Shown one piece after another: positions 36,906 through 51,060 of a DNA stretch of 64,000 nucleotides (positions are counted from its first letter, which is position 1; every line of letters starts with the position of its first letter). The notes under the pieces are model-generated. The model was not told the origin of the DNA and did no database searches. It was given only the letters and a program-made list of their open reading frames with translations. Source of the stretch: Kudoa neothunni (Eukaryota > Cnidaria); the NCBI GenBank assembly GCA_964304625.1, contig OZ199839.1:9672001-9736000 (forward strand). The letters run 5' to 3'. Made by a program: the position numbers and the translations under genes.

Positions 36906-38952
36906 CATTGGAAACATTTAGAGTTATGATTCAATAAATACACAAAAGTGTGCAAAATCGGCTACAGACTGTATTTATTATTACAATGTCACAGGTTCAA
37001 AAATAAGATTATATTTATTTATTCATAAGGACATTTATCTCTATTAAACTTCTTCAAGTGATTAAGAATGTGTGCTTACATCACTTATTATACTAGGACT
37101 TTCAATATATATGACTTTTTAACAACACTATCAAAGTTCTATAGATGACTTTAGATATAACACATATATGTAAATTTACAAAACTAATGAAGAATTGATG
37201 GCGTATGTTTATTCAGATAGATTCAAGCCCTAAATACTGAAGCTGGATCCTCAAATTTCGTGACATTTAATTTTAAGCGATAAGATTTAATGTATAGATT
37301 GAAATTATACGTTTCTAATTATTTAAAATATTTTTGTTTATATTTAGGGGCTACATAATTGTTTTGAGGAAAGAGTGTATGAAAATGTGACCGATAAAAA
37401 GATATTAATTTGAGCAACAAAAAATAATCGCCGCAAGTTATCATCGAGTCATACAGTTATTGTTATTTTAATGATCTCAATTTTAACTGCGCTTATCACA
37501 GTCTTTAAAAATATGGATTTAAAAATCAAGGTTAATTTAACTACTTCTCTGAATTAATGGAAAGAATTCATATTTTTCTTTATTTTATATACATGTTCTA
37601 CGATTAAATATTTCCAATCCCGTGCGAAGCTGGGCAATTCGCGCTGGCAAGAGAAAATATAATTAAAATGAAGGATATGTATGAAATTAACATTTTAGAA
37701 CGTAATAAAATAATATTGAGTTTATGCAAGTTTTGAAGGTTTTCGATATTTAGTCTGTTTATACGGACACTCAACATAGGTTAGAAGCCAGCGGTAGTGA
37801 TGTTGCGAGTAGCTCAATTATTACTGTATTCTATAATTGCATGATCTTCTGTTTTTATTACAAATAGCTTTTATATATTTATTGAGAAAATTTGGCTAAT
37901 TTTGGGAGACACGTTTCATTATTTGTGTAATTATTGGAGTGATTAATAGTGTCATTTAAATCACAGAATAATGGACAGCTTTATTAAATATTGCTATTCA
38001 ACTCATAAACTTTTATTAATAAAGGACATTTATGTTTAGGAGAACCAAAAGTTGATATAATCCATTTTCCACTGAGGTACCTTCGTGACCTTGGTTCGGA
38101 TGGAACCTGATTTTATTTCCTTCCGTACAAGGAGGATTAAATGAATAAGAAAATTCCCAAATAATTATTTACGTAGTTATCTTAAAAAATTGTTTATTGT
38201 TCCGTGTTAAATATTTTTTTATTGTCCGCAAGACAGATTATGACTTTAATATCGAAATGAATGAAAAAAATTTAAATATTTCAGAACCAAAATAAATTGT
38301 TCTGGAAACTTCTGTAGTGAATTTTCCATAGACTGAATAATCGATTACATATATTAGACAAACATTGGGCACGAACGCGTTGGAGAATCTTCATCCGTAT
38401 ATTTGTAAGTAATATTTCTTTGGGTGGCGCAATATCCATATTAAATATAATACATTCGGAATAAGATCAGAACATTCTTGGATAACAATTTAATGAACTA
38501 TTACGTAGATAAATTATTTTGACGATAATACGTGACATTTTAGTTTACACGAGACTAACGGACACGCTGTTATTTGACGACTGTATTATATGCGGTAAAT
38601 GCATGTTTGGCTAATGAGTTATTCTTAGTGAAAGTGACTCCTATTGTAATAGAATGTATGGCTAAAGAATTAGTCAGATTTTTTTCTATTGTCAATACCT
38701 TAATATCACACGTGGATTATTATTTCTAAGTTCCTTTTTGAATTATCTTCTCTATTTTTTCTCCAAAGTAAAACGTATTGATAAAAAAAAATATTTTTTG
38801 TAAAATACTCAACATTAATAAAAGTCTTGAATAAACCGTTAATTAAAAATTTATTAAATTAATTCATTAAAGAATGATTGGACATTATATATTATTTTCG
38901 GATTTAAGTGGTTAATATCACTCATTTAGTTTCTCAGTTACGGTGAAAAATA
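36906..38952 (+). repeat. Upstream duplicated block, copy 2
   Basis: Direct match to about 9126-11121, with a roughly 45-base insertion near 37660-37710. No gene in it. Together with X and the gene it shows that paralogs 2 and 5 were duplicated as a unit with about 3 kb of upstream DNA. Confidence 0.8.
38910..38925 (+). promoter_or_regulatory. Conserved upstream block, paralog 5
   Basis: GGTTAATATCACTCAT, about 30-45 bases before the ATG at 38953; the same block as in paralogs 1, 2 and 6. Confidence 0.4.
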
Positions 38953-41900
38953 ATGAAGAAAATATTTTCATTTTCATTAATCGTTATCTCCACAAGTAAT
39001 AAATAAAAAAATATTAATCATAGCGTTTACATTTCATTAGCATTACATTCGAATATTTGTTCTACAGTTGATATTGATAATGATATACTGAAATTAAACT
39101 TTTTGAGCAATGAGAATAAATATATGTTATCCTTAGCAGGGTACAATATTGAAAATAGTCATCGAAAATGTTTAGTTCAGTATTACGATGTCACAACATC
39201 ATCACTTAAAATTATTCCTATTTGTACTAGTACAACAAGCGCTCGAGAAGATATCACCACGAATATGTGTAGTATTGATTTTAAAAAAATCGAATTAAAA
39301 TTAGATGAGAGTGAATTTAAGACAATTAAGTATATAAGATGGTACCAAGGAAAGGATGAGTCAGCCATAAAGACATATCCATATAAAAAAGTATATAAAC
39401 TCAAAGGTAATTGATAAATTCACCTATTATTATGTAAAATTAATTAGATATCTATCTGAAGAGTATGATGTCTGCGAAAAAGTTAAATGACAACTTCACT
39501 GTATCTATTCGGACAAAAATTAACAATGGCATCTCTTCCATGATAGACGGTAGTCCGGAAAGTATCACAGATGCAAGTGATGATTTCTATGCGGAAAATA
39601 AGATACAGCTGTCCGCAGAAGCTGAAGAAGCAGCATATTTTATCAAATTTAACGATAGATTGCCCAAAGTGCTTTTAAACCCTAAAAAACCTTCGGAAGA
39701 ATGGTTTATTGTAACTGGATCGAAACATGAAAATCACGGCGCCTTCAATTTGTATACAATGACCCTTCAGAACCCTGAACCATCGAATATGTGCTATTTT
39801 GGGATCAAAAAAAAATGATCAAATTCATTTTTCCTTCTCCTGCGCGAAAGCGAATAAAGATAGATCATGCCTCCAACCTTGTTATAAAGCCACATTATTT
39901 TACGACATCAATTTGGACTATGCTCAAGTACTAGTAAAACTTCTCAATATGCCAACTTCAAAAGAATTCATCCAAACAGTGACATGTATTAATCGATATT
40001 TTTATATGCTTTAATATTGAGGTTAGTCAAAGCAAATCAGCCTACTGCTACTTCAGGGACAAACACTCAAGTTACTTTCGACTTTTCTAGTTTAAACAGA
40101 AACCAACATGATGATCATGTCATTAGCGAAGCCACATTTGAGGAAATTAAATTAATCAAAAAATATCACGGAATGGATCATATCGGTGATGACTCCATTT
40201 GCACAAATAACGCTGAATACAAAATTTTCGATTCAGTAACCTTGGGCAACCTTTCACCGTTGACAGAGTACATATTAAAGGTTAAAATAGCTGGAGCTCT
40301 TGTCCATGACTCATATGGAGTACATCATTATCATGGACACTTTCATTTCAAAACAAAAGGTACTATTAAATAATTATTTTTGAATCAAATTTTAACAGGA
40401 GTTGGATTCGAATCTGCTAGAAGCATTACGCCAAGTGCCGTTCAAGACGAACCTACAAAATTAACTCTAACCCCAAGCGGACTCCTTTCCGATGGGACTA
40501 ATACGGATGCAAAATGTGAACTTTATTATTCATTGTTTGACAGTGAAGCATCAAAATTTCCTGCTATTTGTGATATAGATGGTACTAATAAATTTTGTCT
40601 TAATGCGTGTACAAGCACATTTACCATCGTAAATCTTGAACCTAAAACAAATTACAAAATAACAGTCTGCTCTAAAGGATACACCTGCGTCACAACGGAC
40701 CAATCGACTGAAAGTAGTTTAATATATATTGAAAAGTAATAAATAATTTAATAGCTAGCGGAATTTCTCTCTCAATTGTTTTAAGTAATAACGATAATGA
40801 TAGAAAAACGACGGCTACAATGTCATCCACGAATGGAGATCTCGTAAAATCTTGGGATTATATTCTCATAGAAGAAACTTCTAAGAATACAATAATTGAT
40901 TATTTGAATAGTATTTGCAATCCTACTGTCTTCACGGACACATCAGGATCTAAGACGTTAGATATTCCATGGACGATTATTACCCCGGTAGTTAGGTACC
41001 AGTTGGTTGTAATAAATAAAGACAATGCTAAACCCGCTATTCAAAATATAGAAAGTAAACGTTGTTTAATCTAATACAAATAAAATTTCTTAGGAGAGGC
41101 TGAAGAAATTAATGCTAACATGATTCTAAGATACGATAAAACCATAGATAAGTATATGATTAAATTTAATAATGATTTTTCAGCGTTAAGTGACAAACAA
41201 TGTGAAATAAATAAGTCTCAAAATGATTTATCTGGTTACGAAAATACTAGAGAAAGTGGTGCAGAAATTCTAACAAGTTGCAACCCACTTGTCACAGAAT
41301 CTTTCACCATCCTTAATAATCAACATAAGTTTAACTACATTTCTTATACTTATCATGATTCCAAGGAAATAACCGATATTTCATCTTCCACATCTGGAAA
41401 ACCTAAAGGTGGGGAAGAGAAAAGCGATGATGATAATAAAGATTCACAACAAACAATACCAACTAAAACAGTCCCTTTTACGAGAGGAAAAGTTTATTCT
41501 TACTTCATTGGTAATTTATAATTGATATATAAATATAATTCTTTTAAGATGATTACGGGGAAATATCTTACGCTGCATCACATGATGGGGATGGCATACA
41601 ATTGAAAATTAATAAGGATACATTAAACTTCGAAGCATACAAATATATCCAAAAGCAGGTCTGTATCACACTTGGGAAAGTTTCTTGTTCTTATTCCAGC
41701 AATGGGTACTCTATTCAATTTGGTGAGCTGATTGAAGATTATCATATCCGCTGCCCAAAACATGTGGACTTTCATTACTTTTATGAAAACGAATATATTA
41801 AAAATAACGCGCCAATATTTGGCAGATTTTACTAAGAACTAACAAATGATGATAAAAACAAGACTTACAATAAAATTGGTAAACGAGAGCCCGGCCAAGA

Positions 41901-44900
41901 TGTGTACGTTTGAATGGTTGGATGCAACGGCGTCTTCTTCAAATGATTTTTTTTCCAATAAATGTGAAAATAAAGACAACCGTTTATTAAGTCTATGCAA
42001 TAGTATCACCTTTGGAAATATATCAGATAATGCAAAAGCGGTTAAAATTCGGGTCTTAAATTAGGCATGCAACCTACTAATGAATACCACAACAATATCT
42101 ACATATGTAATATATTTATCTTATACAAAATATTAATTCTGTTATCTAGTAAAACATGGAAATGATGTACCTGTGACAATTTCAACTGACAAAATAATAA
42201 TTAGTATTAGCGACAATAATAAAAATGAACACGGTATTATTGAAACAGATGCAAAATGCTTTTTGACTTATTGGAATGTGTATGCGCCACTAAATAATGA
42301 ACTGGGAAGAAAAACATTAATTGCTAGTTCTTGTGATTTTGAAGAGTTAGAATTTTCACCAAATTCAATTCATTTACACACCGATATTATGGTGATTATA
42401 GCAGATCTACCAAGTTATTCTCCACGAAAATATTTTTATTATAAAAAAAGTATTCATTATATAAAAATAGTTATAATCAATCTTTCAAAGCTCACTCAAT
42501 TGCTCTGTCATCTGAATCTATAACAGTTACTTCTACAGAGGATGGATTCACATTCACTCCGAGCACATCAGCCACAACCGGCACATGCACCATATACGTG
42601 AAAGAACACAATTTTCCACATTTTTATCCCGCCATTTGTTCAGATAATTTATGTGTTGATAACTGTGATACACTATTCACCATCATTGGGCTTTACTCTG
42701 GTGCTATCTATGATATAAAAATTGTTCCTAATGGGATATACGATGCTAAAACGATTGAGAACAAGGAAACAAGTAGCTCTATTTTTCTGCATTTTATAAA
42801 TTATTAATAGTCGGATCTAATATTCAATTTAAAATATCTGTAGAGTCAAAGAAGTTTAATCTTATAATAACCTACACAGGAGATATTGCTAACCCCGAAA
42901 CTACTGAGTGTTATTACCGGCTATATAAACACAAGACTCATAAAAGTACTAACATAATTGTAATTTTTCCATATTGCTGTTTAGGTTCACCCACAATTAT
43001 ACAACAATCCTGCATCGAATGTACGACAGGATTCAAATCAAGGAAATGCAATGATATTCATTTTTGTGGCACCATATATAATAATAAATATAACTACAGA
43101 CTGATAATATATATGCAAACTTAAAGTCCCCACCGGTGAAAATTGCGATTCCAGGTATAATAAATGTGAACTATTGATTACAATATCGTGTAGCATTTTC
43201 TCGACATGATGGAATACTACAACAAAGTTACGTTTATAATTATGATGGGCATGTTGATAAATTCTGTTACACTTACGAAATATCCAGCTAACAATAAATG
43301 CGTGATAAAATTATCAAGCTTTGAGGCACCATTTCAATACAATAACCCAACTTGCTCCAATAACAAAAAAGGAGATTTTTGTATAGTAGACTGTCCATCG
43401 TTTAGAAGGTTTGAGGTTGATTTCTTGAATTCTAAATTAGACCGATATGTATCGATTTGTTATGGTACGGATGAAACCGAAGCAAAATTGTGCAAAAAAG
43501 TGAATGTTTTCATCATTAAAATGGGTAAAATTTTAATAGACGCCACAATAAATAATTCTTTTTTTTTAATTGTTGATTGTAGAGTATAAGCTGAAAAATA
43601 CTTACAGTGTCACACACAATGATAATAGAGTTACGTTTTCATACAAGTCAAACTCAAAAACCAAGTGGAATGTGAGTATTGATGGGAAATACGACGCATT
43701 TAGTAGGACTGAAAAAGAAAAATTAAGCATATCAAAATACTCATATAGAATTGAAGAAAAATCTGCCTCTTTCTCAGTTGATAGGCTCATGAGTTATTAT
43801 GCAATTGATTCTACGCATATGTGGCCTGGATTAATTTATTACACCAACACCACTTACTTGATCAGAAAAAATCTGTTAAAAACGCAAATTATATTCAATA
43901 TTTCTAGCATTGATGATAATCATAAAGAACTGAAAATAACATTCCCCCTGGACCTTATAATGATGAAATGTGCTATTTAAAGGTATTTGAAGTAAATTCA
44001 GGCACCACAGACCACGAAGAAACCATTCTTAATGCGTGTGGAGATTTACAAGATGGTTGCTATCAACTTCGTCAAGATGGAATTATCAATTTAACAGCAG
44101 ATTATCAAAAGGTTGGTGTAATTATTAAACGATTATTTGAGACAACAGAATACAAACAATACCATAAAAGTAATTGAATCATTAATTTTTGACATAAATA
44201 TTTGCTAGGGGGTGATACCGGTGTTAGTTTGTCTGCAGTTACTGCATCTGGAATAACACTCATTGGACTTAATATCTTTGAAAGCATTAAGCATGCAGAT
44301 ACAGCTCCAAAATGCACTATTAATATATGTAAAGTTAATTCTTTCTCAAGCGAAACGAGAGCCAAATGTGGTTATTATAATGCATGTTCTACTAATTGTC
44401 AAGAGCCATACACAATTACTAGTTTGGAAGTAGGTACAAATTACCTGCTATCAGTGGAGATTACGAATATAGGTTTTTCTGGTAGTTATATCAAGAAAAT
44501 GATATTTAGAACCTGTAACTAATATAGAATTTATATTATTACTAAATTAAAATAGCGGGAGGAACTGAATTAATTGCAACTATACTCAAGCTATATCAGT
44601 AGCCAGTACCGCTTTAGTTACCCTATTCCAAGATGATGATTTTCTTCCAATACGCAGAGTCTATCTTAAAAAGAAAGGAGATCTGACTCAAAAATACATG
44701 GCAGTATGCAAAGATATGGGAGCCTGCGAGGTTAGCTGTTCCAGCCAATTCGAAATAGTTAACCTAGCGCTAGGACAAGGCCACACAATTATAATGGTAC
44801 CGTCCGACGACATACAAGAAAAAACCTTTAATGTTAAACCAGGTAAAATTTAACAACGTACCTAACGAAATATTATTTAGCACCTGGCGATTTAAAGGTT

Positions 44901-45730
44901 ACATATGTGGTGAATGAATATAGTGATTTGACAATTTTTTTTGATTTCATCGGGAAAAACACTGATTCAAAATGCCCCTTCATGTTGCATGAGAAAACAT
45001 CAAACGATCGAACAGCACCAATAGTTACGTGGTGTAACGATGGCGAGGATTGCTCAGCTAATCAGTGTGTGATCCAAATTAATGGTTTATCAAGAGAAAA
45101 GGATTATGTACTGGTGGTAAAAGCAAAAGATGTTACTACCTACAAAAAATATGACATTCAATGTAAATTATATCTTGCTATTAAAAATTTGTGTGTAAAT
45201 TAATCATAATCCTTTTGGTTTGAAAAGGCTCAAATATTTCCAAAACAACTGGGTATTATAATTAAATTCACTTTTTATATTAATATAGTATTTTAGTATT
45301 TTAATTATCGTAATAAGCTTACCTAAATATACATTTAAAAAATACATGTAACAAGTGAATACAAACACGATGAACTAGAAGACTTTGTTGATCAATTCTT
45401 AAGAATGGTTGAACAGGGGTATTCCATTATATTATATATGCTTATTCTAATTTTTTTAGTATTTCTTCTTAATTATTTCCTTTTATATATCGTAAATGCG
45501 TAGATAATACAGGTAAAGGTAAGTGCGGAACAGGGATCAGTAAATATAGGTAAATGATGTTTGCTATTTCTTTGTAATAATTTTTAGATACATGTAACAT
45601 ATATATGTGACGGCGTATGTATCTACTCTTTTTAGACTGTATTCAATAATTCCTATAATACTAGCACTAATGGTAGTGATATGTAGTGATATGCTTTAGC
45701 ATATATAGAAAATTCTCTATGGATGTTTTT
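38953..45730 (+). pseudogene. Paralog 5: decayed full-length member of the modular family
   Basis: Exon 1 (38953-38995, MKKIFSFSLIVIST, a clear signal peptide), exon 2 (39041-39406), exon 3 (39448-39985), exon 4 (40027-40359) and exon 5 (from 40399), then the same order as paralog 2 through to a transmembrane exon near 45637-45720. Damage: a frame change in a poly-A run near 39805-39815; TAA at 41833-41835 where paralog 6 has a Tyr codon; a lost base near 42058; two extra bases near 43112; a frame change near 43943; stops in the exon-16 region near 44560-44600; and a 10-base tandem duplication (45673-45682 and 45683-45692) that ends the protein inside the membrane helix. Exon 8 also lost two conserved cysteines (NKCSLKC becomes NKDTLNF). 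I call it a pseudogene; a shortened product is possible. Confidence 0.8.
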
Positions 45731-45829
45731 TTCCGAGTTATAAATTATAATTAATATTTATTAACATAACAGATTATAACAATTATTATTAGATTATATT
45801 ATTTGATAAAAAGTTATATTTTTCAACTA

Positions 45830-47280
45830 GCCGTAATACCCAGCTACGCTCGAGGTGTTGTGAAAATCTAATTCAGGAGAAAAAATTTCAATACAACATC
45901 TGTATACAGATTTATCGCCCATAACCTCCGTCCTGGGTGGCTCTAATTCTCTCGGTCACCCCAAGGTTGATTTCGATGAAAAATTAGAACGTTAAAAAAT
46001 ACAACTAAAAATTGTTCTGTTATTTTGAAATTTTAAACATCTCCATTCGGACACGAATGCTACTATTCCTAATAGATTGGACTTTTAACAATCCTATAAT
46101 TTTATGAAATTTCATCGTTTCTTGGAACATATAGTCTTAGTGCAATTCCGAAGTTTATATTTTGTAGGTGTACAAGTGTGAACTTCCCAGCGCTGCTTGG
46201 GGAAGATTTCACATAGATACGTTTCTTAATAATATTCAAAAATTGTATTATAGTTTCAAATTAACTCATAGATGAAAAATTTTTAAAAATTTTTAAGTAA
46301 CGTACTTTCAACGGTTTGGATTAGCCAAATTTAAATTATGATTATTTCTTTGAAGGAAAGGATCAATCCCGGCGTTCATTTAAAAATTTCATGCAATGGC
46401 ATCAATGCGAAATAATTTATTGTCAGTGTCGTATTTTTATGCATTCCCGAATTATTTAAATCCCGTTAAAATGTTACCATAAACGTTATTTTTGGCCTGG
46501 CTCATAAAGTTTGTGCAACGCTGTTAATGGGAGACAAATAAATAGAAAAATATAAAGAGATAGAAAAAAATGGACAAAAATTAATTTGTATTGCCCAAAT
46601 TAATATTCCTTGACCCGGCGAGAGCTTAACTCACATTTTCCCATAAACAGCTACAAATCTCGTAAACTCCAACATAAGCAATTTAAATAATTGGATGAAA
46701 TAAAAATACAACCATCTGCAATGGATTTAATCACGGAAAGTTAAACTTAGCGGACGATTTCAATGAAATCTACGGGAGCAGTATTTCCATTATAATGCTT
46801 TAATCAATGAAAGTTTAACGTTCTCCATCAATTCGTTATTCAAGAAACATATATAGATTTTTTATTATATCTAAAACCATGAATATAACCTTAAAAATAT
46901 GTTTATCATGTCAAATGCGTTAAAACTCTACAAATAAGTAATGTATTTGCACAAACACCCCAGTAGAAAACCCCAACCTTATACATAAAAATAGATGACA
47001 TTGTTTAATTAATATTTGATAAAGTATATACGGGGAAAAGTTAACTTAAAAAAACCATCAAAAGGTAATCAACAGATGTTAATCCTATTGCTGAACTCAA
47101 GCAATCCGATAAACAAACTTCGAATCGATAAAATCACCATTTTCTGAACACTTTTGGGAATATTTCGTAGTGTGAAAATGATTTAAAGATTTTTTGAAAC
47201 ATTGTGATTTTTAAATAATTTCGAAAATGTCTCTCTATAAGGAAAAAATTTGGACACACACACACGGACTCTTTAGCTTT
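45830..47280 (-). repeat. Dispersed repeat, copy 2
   Basis: The part from about 46070 matches 18920-20110 in reverse complement. The first 240 bases (ccgtaatacccagctacgct, then a GC-richer patch 45920-45970) have no counterpart there and may be the far end of the same element. A short (AC)n run lies at about 47254-47265. Family not assigned. Confidence 0.6.
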
Positions 47281-47286
47281 ATATAG

Positions 47287-48359
47287 CAGGGGTGGTCAGA
47301 CATGCATAGATAGAGAGTCAATTTTAAGATTGACCAGAATTTCAAGAGCCACAAGGCATTAAAAATCATTTATGTGCTTCTTCCTAATTTAAAACTTACA
47401 TTATTAGAGTATTTTTGGTAAATACTAAACTAAAATGTTGTAGAATTATAAATAAAGGTGTTTTAACTTTTTTCTTATTCAGTGAGTCACTAAAAAACTT
47501 ACGCATAATTATTATAGGTATAATTTATCTTGGTTTTTCAAAAAAATTAAATTAGTAGTTAATGATCTGAGAAACTTTTTCTATGTGAAAAAGGTTGAAA
47601 AAATAAAATATTTGTCCTGTTTATTTATATTCAATAGTCTGACAACAAAATAAAATTAAAAATTCACGAATAAAGTAAACAAATAAGGATTTAATGCTTT
47701 CGAAATATTTTTTTTTAAATTTTTTCGAATATTACAAGTTTTTTATGTTTCCACATTATGAGTGAGTTGACGGTAATCAAATTCGTATGCTGTTAACGCT
47801 GTACGAACTAGTTCCGTTAGGTGTTCGTTTGTGAGGACGGAATCCGCGATGCTTCTATTTTACCGACTTCATTGTTGAATAAAAGAATCACTTTAATAAG
47901 TTGATCCAAAGTTAGAAACAAGCTTGAGACAAATTTCTTTTTATGTTGAATATTTAATTTTTAGAACGTATTTGCACAATTAGCTTAGTGAGTTGGAATT
48001 ATGAATAATGTTTAAAACTTTAATGCGTGTTTTATTCTTTCGTTATCTATCATTTTAGTAATGGATAAACATTAGTTCTAATTGTATTTCCTAATGAAAC
48101 TAGTAATAATCCTAATTTGCGCCAAATGTTAAAACTACATTGTAATTTGTAACTATGTTTTCTAATCAATAATATTTTCTAGTTTATAATTAAAGATTTC
48201 ATTTCTTCACTTGGTTAAACAGTTTAAACTTTGTACCTCTCTGAATTAACGTGCTGGTTGAATTAAAAAAAATTAAACTAAAAAACTTTTTTTTTCAAGA
48301 GCCACAGCATAACTTTCAGAGTCACATGTAGCTCGCTAGCCATGATTTGGTCACCCCTG
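47287..48359. mobile_element. Non-autonomous hAT-type element
   Basis: 1,073 bases with CAGGGGTGGTCA at the left and TGGTCACCCCTG at the right, flanked by 8-bp direct repeats TTATATAG / TTATATAC (47279-47286 and 48360-48367, one mismatch). Inside, 'gagccaca' near the left end is mirrored by 'gagccacag' context near the right. No transposase. Terminal CAGGGGTG and 8-bp duplications are typical of hAT. Confidence 0.8.
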
Positions 48360-48430
48360 TTATATACAGTAGACGACGGCTAGTGCACACTACCACTCGT
48401 GGGCACCTGTCATGATTTAATGATTTACAT

Positions 48431-49907
48431 CAGTGTTTCCCAGTATGTTTTCGATCACGTCCCACTTTTTCTTTATAAGAAGTTCCTCGCACCACATTTA
48501 TCAAAGGTATTGATTATTCCATTCAAAAAGCTTATAATTTTGATTCCGGTTTCATATTACATTAAAATATGAAAATAATTAATAAATACTTCAATTCTCA
48601 TTTAAATTAAGATTTATACGATCTGAATTAACTTAATTTATCGATAGATATTAAAAATTAACATTGTTAGTTCTTTATTCCATCAAAATCAGCGTAAAGT
48701 GGAACTCATTGTAATCTTGTTCGCATTAAACAAGACTTCCATGTATACGTGTATTATAAAACCAAAATAAATATTCTAAATATAAAATAAATCAATATTA
48801 TCACTGAAACAAGTTTGGGATAAATACTAATACGATTCTATTTGGATCAGGACCAAATAGAATGTTATTATATATACGTATGTAATTAATCACTAATGTT
48901 GGAATTGTTTTTTGATATTAGTAATAACTTAAAAATAAACGAGATCAAAAATCGAAGTATTGATTTCAATGTGCCCAAATTATCCAATTTTCTCATCATT
49001 ATCCATTCTATATAAATGCTTGGGAATTTCCACATCCTATCAGAGACATTCACTAAACGTTCAAGAATTTATATGTCCTACCAAAATTCTTCCATGTCCC
49101 AACGGTGGGACTTCGTCCCCATTTTGGGAAACACTACATTAAGGTTTGTTGAATTAATCTTAATGGTTTAATTTAGATAGAGGTTCAATTATTTTATAAA
49201 TAATGTAAAAGAGTTCCATTTCAAAAAATCTTTGAGGACCATTTCTATAGAAGATTTTCTGATGGATAATGCTGATAATTTTAGATTGTGGTTTTTAGTT
49301 CGGCATGCAAGCTGATGTGTTGTAAATAGCTTCAATTTTAATAACTAATTTCAATGTTCAGTGTACTCTCTCAAAATGTTCGCTTCATATTAATATTTTT
49401 TGAATAGTTTCAGTAAAGTATTAAATAACTAAAAATTAAAAAACGTATAAAATCACACCTCTTTATATCATGGAATACGTGAGTAGTTAGGTATCTAAAA
49501 TTTAATAAATAGAAAAATTAATCTGCATCTGTTTCTGAATTGTATTTAAAGAAATTATCGCGTGTACCAAAAAAACGAAAGATTGAATGAATATTGCCTG
49601 ATTAGAAAAATTTTTGACCGTTTCAGATCACAACGCGAGGTAAGTTTGTTACCCTATCCCATCATGATATATTCTACGTTGCTCGTAAAACAAAATAATG
49701 TAACTTAACTCAATATAATATTTATATTATCTCAATATATCTTGAGTCCACAAATTAAATAATATTCTCCATCTCAAGGGTATCCTACTCGGCATGGGCC
49801 CGTGTTTTCCTGCTTCGTCCAGACTAGCCATTAAATTTTTCATGGCCCGCACAAAATCTGCCATAATCCATATGTTGGTCATATGGTCCTTTGTTGGGAA
49901 CACACTG
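48431..49907. mobile_element. hAT-type element nested in repeat X
   Basis: 1,477 bases beginning CAGTGTTTCCCAG and ending TTGGGAACACACTG, flanked by 8-bp repeats ATTTACAT (48423-48430) and ACTTACAT (49908-49915). The flanking X sequence joins cleanly across it when compared with 9020-9080. A second 'tgggaaacact' at about 49126-49136 suggests an internal end or a nested remnant. No transposase ORF. Confidence 0.8.
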
Positions 49908-50980
49908 ACTTACATAATACTGTTACTAATTAAAATCAATCCAATAAAAGCATAACAATTATAATTAATTATTAAAGTCTTAGTTTTTGTTTTAATTCGC
50001 TGTAAATAAGAATTAGCTCAAATTTACCATTCGTGGACGCCTAAAGAGAACCAAATATCTTCTTTCATTGAAAGACAAAATGGATATAATGGCATATTAT
50101 GAATGAATATCGAATGAAAAAATAGAAAAACTAAAATTCCGAATTATTCTAACATAAAATCTTTATTCGCTTTATATAGAATTTTCGGTAATAAAGAATC
50201 CATTATGAAAGTCTCAAAATGGAAGGAAATTTGCAAATAACCACAAAAAATTTAAAAAATTTATTATTCATATGAATATGCGCTTATTTTTTTGAACACA
50301 ATGAACAATTTTTAGCTGAAAACAAAATTATCAAATGTTATCTACGGTCATAGATCTCGAAACGACGATTTACGATTCAAGGAAGTCAGAGCTTTACCAG
50401 TAAAATATTAATACCTTTTCAAAGCAAAATCCAACTAATAAGTATGATAAAAATTTTTAGTTATATTTTATTGAGTATGATGATTAATTTTATGAAATTT
50501 ATGCATATCAATATATATATTAAATTTATCTTGATTAATAACTCTTACTCCTACTTCTCTTGAGCACAAAAAATAATTTATTTGTTACGTAACGCTTCCT
50601 TAAGATGTAATAATTCTTTAAGAAAGTTTTCTGCATGTTTTTATTGAAAATCGTCCCAACCTTACTTTGAATATAACAAAATAATGTTCATTATAATAAA
50701 ATTGGATCTATGATCTGAATTTATTTATTTATCTTTTAATTTTTATTGGCAGATATCGATATTATCATTATGTTGTCTAAATGGTTTGTTTCTACAAATT
50801 AAGGTCAAGGATCGACTAGATTAATCGCATTTAACCTTTTCATCATTGTTATAAAGAAATTTGTTTTCATTAATATACTTTTGAAAATAAATGCAAAAAA
50901 GTGATAAGAGATTGTAAATTGAAAGAGCCCACATTATAATTTTGCTTTGTTCACGTGCATTATGAGGGCTCGAGGGTACT

Positions 50981-51037
50981 TGACGGGTCGTGGGCACCTC
51001 GAACCCAATTCCCATTTTTATTGCCCACGACCCGTCA
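50981..51037. repeat. Perfect 16-bp hairpin in repeat X
   Basis: TGACGGGTCGTGGGCA (50981-50996) and its exact reverse complement (51022-51037), separated by 25 bases. GC-rich compared with its surroundings. It lies at the outer end of X copy 3. Confidence 0.8.
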
Positions 51038-51060
51038 CCTACTATATACAGAAGATAGTA

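Larger units (their letters stand above)
48360..51060 (-). repeat. Repeat X, copy 3, interrupted by a hAT element
   Basis: Reverse complement of about 8028-9125 split in two: 48360-48430 and 49908-51060. This copy shows both ends: 'tatatagtaggtgacgggtc' (minus strand from 51058) and 'tatatacagtagacgacggc' (plus strand from 48361), which look like imperfect terminal inverted repeats. X is therefore probably a DNA transposon derivative of about 1.2 kb. Confidence 0.75.
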
